From: Schistocerca nitens
Lineage: Eukaryota; Arthropoda; Insecta; Orthoptera; Acrididae
Length of the DNA: 64,000 nt
Assembly: GCF_023898315.1 (NCBI RefSeq)
Contig: NC_064616.1
Span: 646,780,974-646,844,973, forward strand
Reading direction: 5' to 3'
Shown: positions 1 through 11,518 of the stretch, one piece after another
Layout: each line of letters opens with the position of its first letter
How positions within the stretch are numbered: the stretch's first letter is position 1
Notes under the pieces: generated by a model
The model's database searches: none
What the model saw: only the letters and a program-made list of their open reading frames with translations
What the model was told of the DNA's origin: nothing
Made by a program: the position numbers and the translations under genes

Positions 1-920
1 TTTCTGATACGTCGTCATGATCTTAGGACTTGGGAATTTCGTACCCATAAAATCCACCACATATGTCACAAAGCCCCTATACACTACTAGTCCCTCGATG
101 TGAACCAGGTTTGTGAAATTTAAATGTTTTCAGCACTATTACGTAAATTTCGCTCACTTGCCTCAACGTCGAGATAACTGGCCTTAGAGTACTTAATGAG
201 CCAGGCTGACCGGCCTTTCTTTTTTCTGTGCGTCCAGAGAGAAAGCCAGTTTCACTGGTGCCAACTACGTTCGGCGAGATTTGCAGCGAGCAGCTGCGCT
301 CTAGAATAGAAACAATGGCGGAAAATTTGTACTTTCTGAGGGACATAGCTCCTCTTGTGACGTCGGTTCTATACCTTAACAGCCTCCAATTGAAGGGCTA
401 ATGATCGTGCTGTCTTCATACATAAGGTGTGCTTTTGTACGCAAACAGTTAATTGATATAAACAATCATAGCCAGATTAACAGCTACTGACTGCACTGTT
501 TGTGCCCTTTCGCAAAATAAGCGTAATGAAATATAGCATCGTTGTTTATCATGGGAGAAGGTAGTTATATTGTTTTAGTAGAAAATCTGAAATGCACATA
601 TAATGAAGACTATGGACTACCACACTTGAGAGGAAGGCTGTACCTGAGAATGGCGTGACTTACCCGACTGAAAGCACTCTTGTTGAGTGTCAACTGCTAG
701 TTCTTTCGGCAATATTTAGGTTACTTTTTTTGCGTTACAATTTCCCTAAATACAACAGCATCATGGAGCGTACGATGTTATCCACCAGGTTAGTTACGTA
801 TACCGCCAACGGCTAGAGTTTCGTAAGTTTCGCTTGGGGCTAATGATTTCTCCCCGTCAAGAGTGACATGCTGAGTCTTCAGTCCTCGTAAAAACAACCT
901 GGTCCTATACTCCGTAAGTT
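1..920. other. No gene recognised
   Basis: I see no recognisable coding region, RNA gene or repeat family here. Open frames are short and show no known motif. The stretch ends at a T homopolymer beginning near 922. Confidence 0.5.
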
Positions 921-921
921 C

Positions 922-948
922 GTTTTTTTTTTTTTTTTTTTTTTTTTC
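922..948. repeat. T homopolymer
   Basis: An uninterrupted T run of roughly 25 bases. It may be the A tail of an old minus-strand retroposon, but no element body can be recognised beside it. Confidence 0.8.
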
Positions 949-1239
949 CACAAGACGCAAGTGCAGAACTGTACTGAAAGCTTTTCGGAAGTCAGAGAGT
1001 GCAGCATCAACCTGATCACCGGTTTCTGCCGTATTCTAAATCTTGTGCACTATCAGTAGAGCTTCACAAGATCGCTGTAAAATCGATGTTTATTTCTACT
1101 ACATAATTTTCGAGTTTCGAAGAAGGTCGTTTACAAGCGAGCATAACTTGCGTTCCATTTTTCTACAACAGACTTGTTGAAGCTACTCGTGTTTAGGCCT
1201 ATATTTATTCGTATCTATTCTATGTTCCTACCTGAGAAC

Positions 1240-1560
1240 GACTTTCCGAAGTGAAGCAGTGGTTAAGACGGTGGACTCGTATTCTGATGGAGAGGGGTTC
1301 AAATCCAGCCGTTCAGATTTAGTTTCCTGTGCTTTCCCTAGATTTATAAGGCGGATGCTGGGAGTGTTCCTTCGAAAAAAAAGAAACCTGTTTCCTTCCC
1401 CTCTTTGTCCTGTTCTCTAAGAACTCGCCGTCTATGGGAAGTTACTCTGTGACTTTCCTTCCTCCCCTTCCTAACGAAGCGAATGAGCCATGGTTTTTTC
1501 CCAGTCGCTTCGGACGTTTCATTGCTCCATCCACCTACGATAAGATAAACTGCTGCTAGA
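1240..1560 (+). mobile_element. Decayed tRNA-derived SINE, family D
   Basis: A tRNA-like head (GGTTCAAATCCAGCC box B at about 1297-1311) is followed by a body that aligns by eye with the cleaner family-D copies at 6041, 28654 and 47305: a CTGTGCTTTCCCTAGAT segment, a TTCCTTCGAAA segment and a pyrimidine-rich CTTCCCC tail. Many substitutions make it old. No target duplication was found. Confidence 0.6.
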
Positions 1561-1884
1561 GGGGAGCAAGCTCTTCATTGCTTCATAAAAACTTGTGGGT
1601 TACTTTAGAATGCATAATTTTCTTTCAGTCCGTGACGGTGCGTACGATCTTAAGAAACTTCCTGACAGTTTAGAATTATATTCCGAGCCGAAGAGATACT
1701 GGCAGGTTAAACCTGTAAGGCTTGTAACTGCTGAATCATTTCATGTGATCGACTCGGAATGTTGACGATGACAGAGAACACGACGAGAATGTGGACGAAT
1801 GACTGACAGACGCTCAACGCTAGTGAATATAAAACCAGTAAAGCCTCTGCTTCGCTGAACTTAGTGGCGAAACTGGAATTTTAG

Positions 1885-3570
1885 GGAATTTAAATTTGTA
1901 TCTTTTATGGTGCGTTGCAAACTATCAAATGAAGTAATACCATAGAAGAATATAATCGAAGGATCTCTAAGAAAACCCAGAGAGATTCTGGTCCTATGTA
2001 AAAGGTGTTAGTAGTACAGAAATGAGTGTTCAGACGCCCGTGAACCAGAAAAGGACTAAAATTAAGAGCAGCATAGCAAAATGAGAAACACTGATAAGTT
2101 TTTACTAATGAAAAGCTAGGAGTATTACCCAATTTAATTCTCGCACCATTGTAAATATGTGTGATTTAAGTATTCGTGTTAGTGGTGTCTAGAAACAGCT
2201 GAAATCGCTAAAACTGAAGGAATCTCCATCACCCCTGGAAACTCTTATCACATTCTATTCCGAACCTGCGTCTGAGTTAGCCCCTCTTTTAATCATCCTC
2301 TACCGCAGATCCCTCGCAAAAAAAACCTTGCCCAGTAATTATAAGAAAGCACAGGTCACACTCGTCTACAAGAAGAGTAGCATACGTGATCCACAAAGCT
2401 GCTGTCCAATGTCCTTGACACCTTTTGTTGTAGGATCTGAGAACATATTCTGAGCTCGGACGTAATGAGGTATCTCGAACAGAATGACCACCTCCTTCCA
2501 ACCAGCATGGATTTTCGAAAATATGGATCACGTGTAACCCAACGTATACTTTTGTCACATGACATCCTGAAAGCCATGGATGACGGCAGTAGGGAAGGTG
2601 AAGTATTTCTCAATTTTCGAAAAGCATTTAATTCAGTACTACACCTACGCTTACCATCAAAAGTGCAGTCGTATGGGGGCACTAAGCGAAATTCGTGACT
2701 GGATTCAGGATTTCTTAGTAGGGAGGACACAGCATGCGTATTGGACGGAGATTCATCGGCAGATGTAAAAGGAACTTCGTGTGTGCCCCTAGAAAGTGTG
2801 TTGGGACACTTGCTGTTCATGTTCTGTATTAATAACTTTGAAGACAAGATTGATAGTAACCTCAGACGTTTTTCATTGAATCTTTTATCTATAATGAAAT
2901 ACTGTCTGGAAAAATCTGCAAAAATATTCAGTCAGATTTTGATAAGAATTCAAAGTGGCGCAAAAATGTCAACTCACTACTTTTAGAAATGTAAAACTGT
3001 GCAATTCTCAAAACGAAAAAACATAGTATCTTATGACTACAATATAAAGGAGTTACAACTAAAATCGGGAAACTCATACTATACCTTGATATAACACTAC
3101 GTACGGGCACGAATTGGAACGATAACGCAGGCACAGTTGCAGGAAGAGCAGGTAGGAGACTTCGTTTTACTGGTAGAATACTAGGAGAATGCAGTCAGGC
3201 TACAAAGGAAATGGCTTACAAAACACTCGTGCGTACCATCCTAGAATATTACTCAAGCATTTGGGACCCCTACTAAATAAGAGTAAGAGGAGGTTTTGAA
3301 CGTATACACAAAATGGCAACACGAGTGATGACATGTTTGTTCGACCCATGGGGTGTGTCACAGAGACGCTGAAGAAACTGGACTGGCGAACAGTTGAAGA
3401 AAGACGCCAACTATCCAGAGAAAGCAGACGTACGAAATTTGAAGAACCAGCTTTGAATGATGAACCTAGGAATATACTACAACTCCTTATGCATCGCTGC
3501 CATAGGAATCGCGAGGACAAGATTAGACAAATTACAGCGTGCACAGAGGCATTTAATCCTTTATAACACT
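1885..3570 (+). mobile_element. Decayed CR1-like LINE, RT region to 3' end
   Basis: A 5'-truncated non-LTR retrotransposon, dead from stops and frameshifts. Readable reverse-transcriptase landmarks in order are: a palm stretch resembling LDFRKAFDSV at about 2610-2640 (here FLNFRKAFNSV), a GVPQGSVLG-like motif degraded to VPLESVLG near 2787-2815, then INNFEDKID at 2829-2855. The ADD catalytic motif expected next has been lost, with unrelated bases in its place. Downstream, ILEYYSSIWDPY (about 3239-3275) and the REDKIRQIT block (about 3510-3540) are typical of the C-terminal part of CR1/jockey-superfamily elements. The same family recurs at 54213-54600 and, in related form, at 17240, 33930 and 50990. 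Clade placement within CR1/L2-like elements is inferred. Confidence 0.8.
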
Positions 3571-3890
3571 CTCTCTAGAGACGTTTGTAGCTTCGTAGTG
3601 TATTTTTCGACGACAAAGACAAAAACCACATGAAACTTAATTGCTTCTATGTTTCTCTAAACTGATTTTTCATAAACAGAAGCCTTTCTTTCATTGATTC
3701 TTGAACTTCAGTCTCTAGTAAAAAACAATACCTCATCTTACCAACAATTAAAGCGCTTACATCCATTATATTGAAAGTTTGCAGTTTTTAGTTTGACATA
3801 CCGTCTTTTAGCCGTGTTTTGTTTTGACGGACAACGAATGTTGGGTAAAAAGATTCCGAGCTTTTCCGCTCAAATGTTTTAATCATATGT
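3571..3890. other. Unassigned AT-rich stretch
   Basis: No coding signal or known repeat. It lies between the LINE 3' end and the hammerhead-like motif at 3891, and may be the upstream part of the same non-coding element, since the typical context of that motif (a downstream AATAAAGGACTAAATACAGC segment) is present at about 3941-3961. Confidence 0.4.
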
Positions 3891-3933
3891 TCACCTGAAG
3901 ATGTGGCTTTTAGTGCCACGAAACCGGTAGTGA
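3891..3933 (+). ncRNA. Hammerhead-ribozyme-like motif, solo copy A
   Basis: In order: TCAC (3891-3894), CTGAAGA (3895-3901, fits CUGANGA), one T, GTGGC/GCCAC stem II (3903-3907 with 3915-3919, 7-nt loop), GAAA (3920-3923), CCGGTA (3924-3929) and GTGA (3930-3933). TCAC and GTGA pair perfectly as stem I, and the six bases before stem I end in GUA, an allowed NUH cleavage triplet. Stem III would be the very short palindrome ACCGGU, which would favour dimeric folding. The extra base between CUGANGA and stem II departs from the textbook core. No inverted partner arm was found nearby. Activity is unproven. Confidence 0.5.
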
Positions 3934-4159
3934 TCCAGTAATAAAGGACTAAATACAGCTGAAGCGTTTATTCATACCCAAGACTCTTCCATTAACATTG
4001 GGTTCTTAAACAGAGTTTTTGGAATTAACTTAAAAAACAAAGAAAAGCTATCTCAACATTGTTCAGAAGCATGCTCAGAGATCAAATATTGATCAGATAA
4101 GTAAACTACAAAGAAAAATTAGACAATGGCTTTCAATACAAAATGACAGTCGAATCAAC

Positions 4160-4665
4160 TAAGCCTTATGTTCGTTCATCACAATCGAAACATATCTTTT
4201 TGTCTATGTAATGCATTTTGTACACGTATTTTCGACATTTGGAACATGTATTGGCAGTTTTTATGTCTTTTAGACGTGGACATGATGTGGCATCGTTACG
4301 TCTTTGACTTTTTTGGATGACTCTGTCCCGCTTGAACTTGCACTGCAGATTCGTCGACCTTGCTATCATTTTCAGTTTTTGCAAAGAGCTTTGTCCATTA
4401 CAGTCTGCAGACTCTAGAAAAAATTCTGGAATTCATTTTCCTCTCTTCGATTTTTGCTTCGATCAACGCGATTCCAAGTTGTTTTATAAAATCTTTATGC
4501 ACCGTCTTGCTTTTCTTATTTGTAACGGTTTTTTGCATAAAAATAGCCAGATTGTCCTACAGTTTCTTGGTTTTCCTCGCAAGCAATCTCTTCTTCTGCC
4601 TTCCATCGTCCTCTATCTTACGGTCTGTTTCACGATCAGATACTTCTGTTTCACTGTCGCTAAAC
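4160..4665 (-). pseudogene. piggyBac-type transposase, C-terminal remnant
   Basis: Read on the minus strand, 4384-4166 ends with a cysteine-rich tail: SCPRLKDIKTANTCSKCRKY followed by CFDCDE, a CxxC...CxxC arrangement typical of the zinc-binding C terminus of piggyBac-family transposases. Just upstream, at about 4535-4430 in a different frame, KDFIKQLGIALIEAKIEER resembles the helix preceding that tail in the family. Frameshifts and stops separate the two parts. The catalytic aspartates would lie upstream; that sequence is absent or unrecognisable beyond the SINE at 4680. No piggyBac TTAA site or terminal repeat was identified. Assignment rests on motif recall, so an unrelated zinc-ribbon protein remains possible. 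Confidence 0.55.
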
Positions 4666-4679
4666 TCGAGTGCATTTTG

Positions 4680-4882
4680 CCGGCCGTTGGTGGCCGAGCG
4701 GTTCTAGGCGCTTCAGTCTGGAACCGCGCGACCGCTACGGTCGCAGGTTCGAATCTTGCCTCGGCATGGATGTGTGTGATGTCCGTAGGTTAGTTAGGTT
4801 TAAGTGGTTCTAAGTTCTATGGGACTGATGACCTAAGGTGTTAAGTCCCATAGTGCTCAGAGCCATTTGAACCATTTTTTTT
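4680..4882 (+). mobile_element. SINE family A (tRNA-derived), full length
   Basis: A tRNA-like head carries box A TGGCCGAGCGGTT and box B GGTTCGAATC, followed by the family body (ATGGATGTGTGTGATGTCC, TTAGTTAGGTTTAAG) and tail (CATAGTGCTCAGAGCCATTT) with a terminal T run. Near-perfect 14-bp target duplications, TCGAGTGCATTTTG at 4666-4679 and TCGACTGCATTTTG at 4883-4896, define the ends. It inserted beside the piggyBac remnant. Confidence 0.95.
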
Positions 4883-4896
4883 TCGACTGCATTTTG

Positions 4897-6029
4897 AAAT
4901 GAATTTGGTGTATCCAGTGAATCAACAGTCTTCACTACCTAACGATAACTCAAAAATTTGATCATCGTTCAAACGTCGTTCCATTCTGTCAGAGCCGTTA
5001 AAAGCAGTTTGTTATGACAGATGGTAAAATTATCGTTAATAATTTTGTGGGGTAGATTTGACTCCAACTGCTACGTACCTACGGAAAAACAATGGTCGCG
5101 AGTTAGCACGAGCAAGCACAGTACAAAAGCACAGTCGGTACTAAGATTACATACAAGCAGAGTGGCAACTTTGCAGTAGGAACGTAATTGCACACACGAA
5201 CGTGGCGCTTGGGGTAATAAATTACCCACAAATTTTGTTCAGGGTTAGACAGTCATTCTCCCCATTCTATACTTGAATGGCCGTACACTTCATAGTAGTT
5301 TAGAGAATGTAGCTGTAGATCCTTAGCTACTGTTGAAGTATGATACTTTGTACTGCTCCCGCGCACCGAACAACGGACATCGTTCACTAGTATTCCATTG
5401 TAATATTTTTTCAGTTTCTTTTTGAAGAAGGTGACGCATTCTGACCTTAGCACAGGAGGCTGGTGAGGTTGCCAGCCCTCTGTGATTCCAAGTGTTTGTG
5501 CGGTCCGCTGCAGGGGATTGTTGTGGCGCAGCGCGGGATTGCTCTCCCTGTAGAAACACACGGGCTGTGCTGCCGATCCCGTGTTCCTAGAACTGGTACA
5601 AAGGCACCCACGTCTCGCAGCTGGAGGCAGCGACGAGATTAAACGCAGTTCCACTTCTAAACAGAGCTGTCTGGCTGTCCACGTTTTTCGCGCTGGTTTT
5701 CATCATTCGCCTTGTAAACAGTGCGGTTCGGATTGGACTGGAAACTCAGACGTGAATATCTAGGCACTGACCAAAACACATTCCTTGTAGTGCTAGCTAA
5801 CGAAGTGACAAGAGTTGAGTATACTGTTTGGGAAGAGTATGCTTTGTATCCCCATCACTGTCCCGACTAAGGGTTTCCGTGGTTTTTGTTATCCCTTAGG
5901 AGGACATCCAACAACTCTTATCATTCAGTGCCAAGCCGAATAATTGCTTGAATAAGGGCCAGAGGTGGACCAACGCGTTATTGACTTGTTCAATTTGGGA
6001 AGATCTTTCTCTTGAATAAATCACCCAAT
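4897..6029. other. No recognised element
   Basis: Contains a 133-codon minus-strand open frame (5253-5654) whose translation shows no domain I recognise and strong Arg/Ser/His bias. I treat it as chance. The rest shows no repeat I can name. Confidence 0.4.
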
Positions 6030-6040
6030 TTTACTGTAAT

Positions 6041-6251
6041 CCACTGGACTCTCATTCGGGAGGACGACGGTTCAATCCCGCGTCCGGCCATCCTGATTTA
6101 GGTTTTCCGTGATTTCCCTAAATCACTCCAGGCAAATGCCAGGATGGTTCCTCTGAAAGGGCACGGCCGACTTCCTTCCCCATCCTTCCCTAATCCGATG
6201 AGACCGATGACCTCGCTGTCTGGTCTCCTTCCCCGAAACAACCAACCAACC
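6041..6251 (+). mobile_element. SINE family D, 5'-truncated
   Basis: Begins inside the tRNA-like head (CCACTGGACTCTCATTCGGG) and continues through box-B-like GGTTCAATCCC and the GATTTAGGTTTTCCGTGAT body to the CCCCGAAACAACCAACC tail. An 11-bp duplication TTTACTGTAAT at 6030-6040 and 6252-6262 marks LINE-style insertion. The missing box A implies reverse transcription stopped early. Confidence 0.9.
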
Positions 6252-6262
6252 TTTACTGTAAT

Positions 6263-6775
6263 TGTAATCATTTGTTTGTCTGTGAAGTGTTGGCAGAAGA
6301 GCCAACACCGTGTTGCTAGAGGAGGCCGACATGCACGCGTTTAATTACACGCAGACTGGCGTGAGGTCTGGAACAGTTAAGGGAATTAATAGTAGCAAAT
6401 AAAGTACGTAGTTGACGTAATACTTAACTTTAATCCATAATTGGAGAACATCGCTCTTGACGGTACATGTTTTATAATTTCAATATTAACTGGTAATGGC
6501 GCCTTGCTAGGTCGTAGCAAATGACGTAGCTGAAGGCTATGCTAACTATCGTCTCGGCAAGTGAGAGCGTAATTTGTCAGTGAACCATTGCTATGAACGT
6601 CGGCTGTACAACTGGGGCGAGTGCTCGTAAGTCTCTCTAGACCTGCCGTGTGGTGGCGCTCGGTCTGCGATCACCGACAGTGGCGACACGCGGGTCCGAC
6701 GTATACTAATGGACCGCGGCCGATTTAAAGGCTACCACCTAGCAAGTGTGGTGTCTGGCGGTGACACCACAGTCT
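6263..6775. other. Unassigned sequence
   Basis: No coding or repeat signature I can support. It includes a GC-rich patch near 6600-6770 (GGTGGCGCTCGGTCTGCGAT) that may belong to an LTR or another repeat, but nothing confirms this. Confidence 0.35.
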
Positions 6776-6779
6776 GTAC

Positions 6780-7000
6780 ATTTACATAACATCTACCGAT
6801 TTCCGTCCCATCGGGTGACTCCATAGTGGTGCGTTGATTTTTTTTAGTGTATTTTCCACATATTCTTTTTATCCCCGATTTTTCAGATAAGCTCCTCCTT
6901 TCGTCTGCTATCAGTCCACATAATTTTTATCGTGCTTCTGTACCACCACATCTCAAATGCTTTTGTTTCTTTCCTTTCAGACCCCCTTAGCACCGCATAC
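6780..7000 (-). mobile_element. RTE-type LINE scrap
   Basis: On the minus strand, 7000-6883 encodes TKAFEMWWYRSTIKIMWTD followed by a Glu/Lys-rich stretch, a decayed match to the C-terminal EAFEMWCYRRMLKIRWVDH block also present in the better RTE copy at 38895-38960. Only this small segment is recognisable. Confidence 0.6.
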
Positions 7001-7127
7001 ATTTCTTTTCCATTGCGTAATTTGTTGTGTTCAAGTTTAGTGGAACTTGTTCTTGTGACGGGGAGAAACGATTCACTCAAGTGCATTTCAGTGTAATTCA
7101 AATAATGAACTCTCCTTGTGAAACATA

Positions 7128-8043
7128 AGTTCACTGGACAAAAAATTAGTCAGCCCTAGAGAAATCACTGTAATCATCATTTAATACTGTGTAATTCCTC
7201 CCCTGGACTTGGTAACCACCTGGATTCGGCAAGAAAGCGGATCCACAAGGCTGTTCGTCGCATTTAGGTGAAGCAACTCGTTGAGGATTTGATCGCGCAT
7301 TTCCACCGACTTGCAGGGATACCGATGGAGTTTCGCTCGCTGTTCCAATATGTCCCACATATTTTTGATGGGGTTAAAGTCAGTTGATTACGCAGGCCAG
7401 TTGAGATGTAGTAGGGTGGGGTAGTGTTCAGAAAACCGGTCACATAGTCTTCCAGCGCGATGAACTTTGTTGCTGTCGTCTTTGTGCTTGTGTGAGCAAC
7501 GGCCTCTTGCTAGCTGACACACTCCAACTGTTCATTTCATGCAGTTCCCGTCGCAATGCTCTCGCTAACAGGTGGGATGGACCCTCATTCACTGCCTGCA
7601 GCAATTCCCTTCGGCTTTGGAAGCGTTTTTGAGTCACAAGCCGTGAAACGCGTCTCCAGGCCCTCTCGAACATAATGTTTTCCCGACCACAGTCCTGACG
7701 TCATGTTTCGTGGCCACGTGTTTTACACGATTGCTTGTAGACACGCTGAAAAACTCGTCGCAAAACACCTCTACTCCAGCAGCTTCACTAAGCCGAATAG
7801 TCGTGGGCGCGGCCAACCACGATCGCTCCTTTTTGCCACGCTATCATGTCCATACATTTCCCATGTTTACGTACAATGTCCGCTTGAAACGCTAAAGTCT
7901 CACTGATCGCTACTGTCTCATGCTCGCGTATAGGCAGTGTGCGAGCGGTTGAGCCCGTGAGCCGATCGCTGCGCCAGCTATGAAGGGTTAACGATTCATC
8001 TGTGCGTGCGCATTGAAGTGACTAATTTTTTGTCCTGTGAGCT
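7128..8043 (-). mobile_element. Internally deleted Tc1-like transposon
   Basis: Terminal inverted repeats of about 22 bp (left AGTTCACTGGACAAAAAATT, right end its near-exact complement) are flanked by TA on both sides (7126-7127, 8044-8045). On the minus strand the 5' half encodes a helix-turn-helix-like region and, near 7405-7300, a C-terminal block resembling WPA.SPDLNPIENMWDILE (here FNPIKNMWDILEQRAK), followed by the terminal SRGGITQY. The centre that should hold the first catalytic Asp is missing, and stops are frequent, so it is a non-autonomous derivative. TIRs are much better kept than coding sequence. Confidence 0.8.
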
Positions 8044-8670
8044 TATATTTTGAGGTCAGTGGGGGTAACATCCCGTGATTTTCCGGTACATCTTGCAAAC
8101 TGAGCCCCCTGATAGCTGTGTGTAACTTGGCCACCTCCCGCCGTCACTCGTCTTAGTCGCTACTGCATATTCCTTTTCCGGGACAGAAACACCCCACGTG
8201 TTCCACTGCGATAGTCACGACGACCTGTTTGTACCAAATTATAATTTACTTCTATCTTGACATAAGGAATGGCCGGTCAATAGACTCAGTAGTTAATTAG
8301 GTGTTCAATCATTTGAAAACTTAAAGGGATCAAAATGACGTGTGGTGCCCTATTATATCCCCACATAAATCTTTAAGTGACACATGTAGAACTGATAGTG
8401 GAGATTAGTCAACCAACGTATTGCTTCGACCTACATACGCCTCGCGGAAAGATCGTGCAGATAAAATGAAAGACCGTATACCTCATACGGGGGCTGCAGC
8501 ATGATCAGCTGCCGAAACATTTTGTTTTGGCTCCTGTAGAGGCTTTCTGTGTTGCTGTAGCGCCGTGCTTTCAATGTGTACCGTGACTGCAGACATGTAC
8601 CGGCAAACACACAAAAATTAATTACGAAATTTTAATTTTTCGAGATAATTAAAACTTTAACACCACCTCG
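8044..8670. other. Unassigned sequence
   Basis: No ORF or repeat family recognised. Confidence 0.4.
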
Positions 8671-8673
8671 TGT

Positions 8674-8830
8674 CGAACGAGGTGGCACAGTGATTGAAAC
8701 ATTGGACCCGATTGAGAAAGGAGAGGGATTCAAATTTTCCGTAGCTTCTAAAAGCCTCTTAAAGAGAATAACAGAATGGTATCAACAATGCAATTAATGT
8801 TTCCTCTCGTCTTTCTCCCGTTGAACTACT
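8674..8830 (+). mobile_element. Decayed SINE family D
   Basis: GAACGAGGTGGCACAGTGAT (8679-8698) matches the family-D head GAGCGAGGTGGCGCAGTGG, followed by box-B-like GGATTCAAAT and a pyrimidine-rich TTTCCTCTCGTCTTTCTCCC end. Heavily mutated. Confidence 0.6.
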
Positions 8831-8843
8831 GTTATGATATCGA

Positions 8844-9035
8844 GCCGGCCGCGGTGGCCGTGCGGTTCTAGGCGCTACAGTCCGGAACCGCGCTGCTGCT
8901 ACGGTCGCAGGTTCGAATCCTGCCTCGGGCATGGATGTGTGTGATGTCCTTAGGTTAGTTAGGTTTAAGTAGTTTCAAGTTCTAGGGGACTGATGACCAT
9001 AGATGTTAAGTCCCATAGTGCTCAGAGCCATTTGA
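8844..9035 (+). mobile_element. SINE family A, full length
   Basis: Head, body and tail as in the 4680 copy. The 10-bp duplication ATGATATCGA at 8834-8843 and 9036-9045 flanks it precisely. Box A GGTGGCCGTGCGGTT and box B GGTTCGAATCC are intact, so it could still present a Pol III promoter. Confidence 0.95.
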
Positions 9036-9045
9036 ATGATATCGA

Positions 9046-10555
9046 CGTCGGAGAAACTCTAACCTCCTTCATACATGAAATCAAAAGATGGCTGTCTTAA
9101 GATTTTGCGTTATTTTGGCCGAGACTCGCCAGACAACAGATAAAGTTCAATTAATTTCAGCTACTTTTTCTTTTAGTATAATTGCCACCCTTGGAAACAA
9201 ACAAATCGACCTCCTGACATATTTTCCGTATTCATACTCAATAATGTCTAATGGAATAATTTTCTGCATTAACTCACCACTTGGAAAGAAAATACTGACT
9301 GTATAAAAGCGAGCACTAAGAATAACACGTGATGTCCACCCGCGGTCGTCATGTAGGTATCGCTTCAAGAACTTGGGCATTTTAACTGCACAGTCACAAT
9401 ACATATATTCGCTAAATAGATTCATCATAAATAAGTCATTTCAATTTGAGAAGAATAGTGACGTCCATACCTACAACACTGGAGGAAGAATGACCTTTAT
9501 CACCCATTATTAGAGCTATCAGTGGTTGAGAAAGGAGTCCAGTACGCAGAAACGAGTTTCCTATTTCATTTGCACAGTAACCTAAAATGTCTGACAAGTG
9601 CCAAAGCAAGTTTTAAATTTAACCTAAAATAATTTCTTCGGGACACCTCCTCCTGTTCCATGGACGAATTTCTATTTAGAAACTGGATCCTGTAATAAAT
9701 AAATAAATAAATTTTTTAAGCGTAGTTGCATGAGTAGGACTAAAATGTGTTAATTAATGTTAACGCTAATCATGTATACATATCCAGTAATCTGACTCGT
9801 TCCACGTCATTTCGAAGAAAGAAACGTTCAAATGATTTGGGGAACATTGAACTAACTAACTGACTGACTGTTTTGATTCTAACTGGATGACGCTCATTGC
9901 TTCCGTAGTGGATATTAGAGATTTTCTCGATAGACTGAATGCATCACTGTAGCGTAATTAAAATTACGTAGCTTCATGTGATAAAACAAATGCTCGCGAG
10001 CGGATATTCGCGGTGTGAAAAGGTCAGCTGACGGGTAAGAACGGACTGTTACATGACTGATTCTGATGATATAAAATGTGCAACTGCGATAATTTGTGAT
10101 GGACTATTTTTCCTCTCGAGTAGGGTTCCGGATTATTGGAATTTCTATTTTCCGCAGCATTGATTTATAGCCTGGTGACCTACAGGCTTAGCTGGTCGAA
10201 CTGAATTGCAGCACGAAACTGCATGACCTTTGTCAGAGCACAATAAATATTGCTCACTTTTACAAGCGACCTACTCACCAGAAATATTCAAGACGGCACA
10301 CAGCGTTGGCAAAACCGTTGCCAAACGTTTTTCTTTTTAGAATTCGTATGGAGAATGAGTATGTTCGGTCATTGTGTTTAACATCATCAGATTAACAATC
10401 GTTTGAGTACATTTTACAGTTCGCATCCGTAATATTTTAGGCACTTAATTTATAAGAAATGCAGCACAGACAAATACTATATTGAGAAATCCTGAAACAC
10501 GTTGTGGATGTAGTAATTTACAAAACTGAAAAAAAAACTTTCGAAGTAAAATATA
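9046..10555. other. Unassigned 1.5-kb stretch
   Basis: No recognisable coding sequence or repeat family. A short AAAT-type run (AATAAATAAATAAATAAAT) lies near 9694-9712. Otherwise AT-rich and unremarkable. Confidence 0.4.
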
Positions 10556-11344
10556 CACTCAGGTGACAAAAGCCATGTGATAGTGATACACGCACGTAAA
10601 GATGGCGGTAGTATCGCATACAGAAGATATAAAAGGGCAGTGCATTGTCGGGGCTGTCATTCATGTGAAAAGGTTTCCAACGTGATTACGGCCGCAATAC
10701 GGAAATTAACATACTCTGAATGCGGAATGGTAGTTGGAGCTAGACGCATGGGACATCCCATTTTGGAAATCGTTAGGGAATTCAGTATTCCGAGATCCAC
10801 AGTGTCAAGAGTGTGTCGGAATAGCAAATTTCAGGGAATACCTCTCACCACGGACAACAGTGGCCGTCAATTAACGACCGACAGCAGCGTCGTTTGCAAA
10901 GAGATGTCAGTGCTAACAGACAAGCAACACTGCATGAAATAAAGCAGGAATCAATGTGGGATGTACAACGAACGTATCCGTCAGGACAGTGCGGCGAAAT
11001 GTGGCATTAATGTCTTTGTTAACAGCACGACATCGCCTACAGCACCTCTCCAGGGCTCATTACTTTATGGGTTGGACCCTAGACGACTTGAAAACCGTAA
11101 CCTCGTCAGATGAGTCCCGATGGTTTGGTAAGAGCTTATGGTGCGGTTAGTATGTGGCTCAGACTCCACGAAGCCATGGACCGAAATTGTAAAGGAGGAC
11201 TGTGCAAGCTGGTGGTGGCGGCTCCGTAATGGTGTGGGCTGTGTTTACATGGAATGAACTGGGTTTTCTGGTCCAACTGAACACATCATTGATAGGAAAT
11301 GTCTATGGTCGGCTACTTGGAGACCATTTGCAGCAAATCCGTAT
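10556..11344 (+). mobile_element. Tc1-like transposon, 5' part (first segment of a mosaic)
   Basis: Starts after a TA with CACTCAGGTGACAAAAGCCA. The coding part is broken into pieces: an N-terminal helix-turn-helix region (YSECGMVVGARRMGHPILEI near 10700-10770, then FSIPRSTVSRVC), a middle part with RWTLDDLKTVTSSDESRW-like sequence at about 11068-11125 (TSSDESR carries the first catalytic Asp), and GGGGSVMVWAVF at 11211-11245. At 11344 the Tc1 sequence stops and reverse-transcriptase sequence begins. Several frame changes make it a pseudogene. Confidence 0.8.
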
Positions 11345-11518
11345 TTCTGGAAGGCTTTTGACACTGTACCACACAAGCGGCTTGTAGTGAAATTGTGTGC
11401 TTATGGAATATCGTCTCAGTTATGTAACTGGATTTTTGATTTCCTGTCAGAGATGTCACAGTTCGTAGTAATTGACGGAAAGTCATCGAGTAAAACAGAA
11501 GTGACTTCTGGCGTTAGA
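11345..11518 (+). mobile_element. LINE reverse-transcriptase fragment inside a Tc1 element
   Basis: About 174 bp encoding KAFDTVPHKRLVVKL, YGISSQLCNWIFDFLSE and ending KTEVTSGV, i.e. the RT palm from KAFD to just before the PQGS motif. It is in the same orientation as the surrounding transposase and abuts transposase sequence on both sides with no target duplication or A tail, so it is not a normal LINE insertion. Confidence 0.85.

Noticed and set aside
4680..4760. tRNA gene candidate (clear boxes A and B)
   Set aside because: It is the head of a dispersed SINE; the acceptor ends do not pair and the body and target duplications are present. The same applies to all family A-F heads.
5253..5654. 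133-codon minus-strand frame as a host gene
   Set aside because: No recognisable domain, a second overlapping frame of similar quality, and no splice or start context that I can support.
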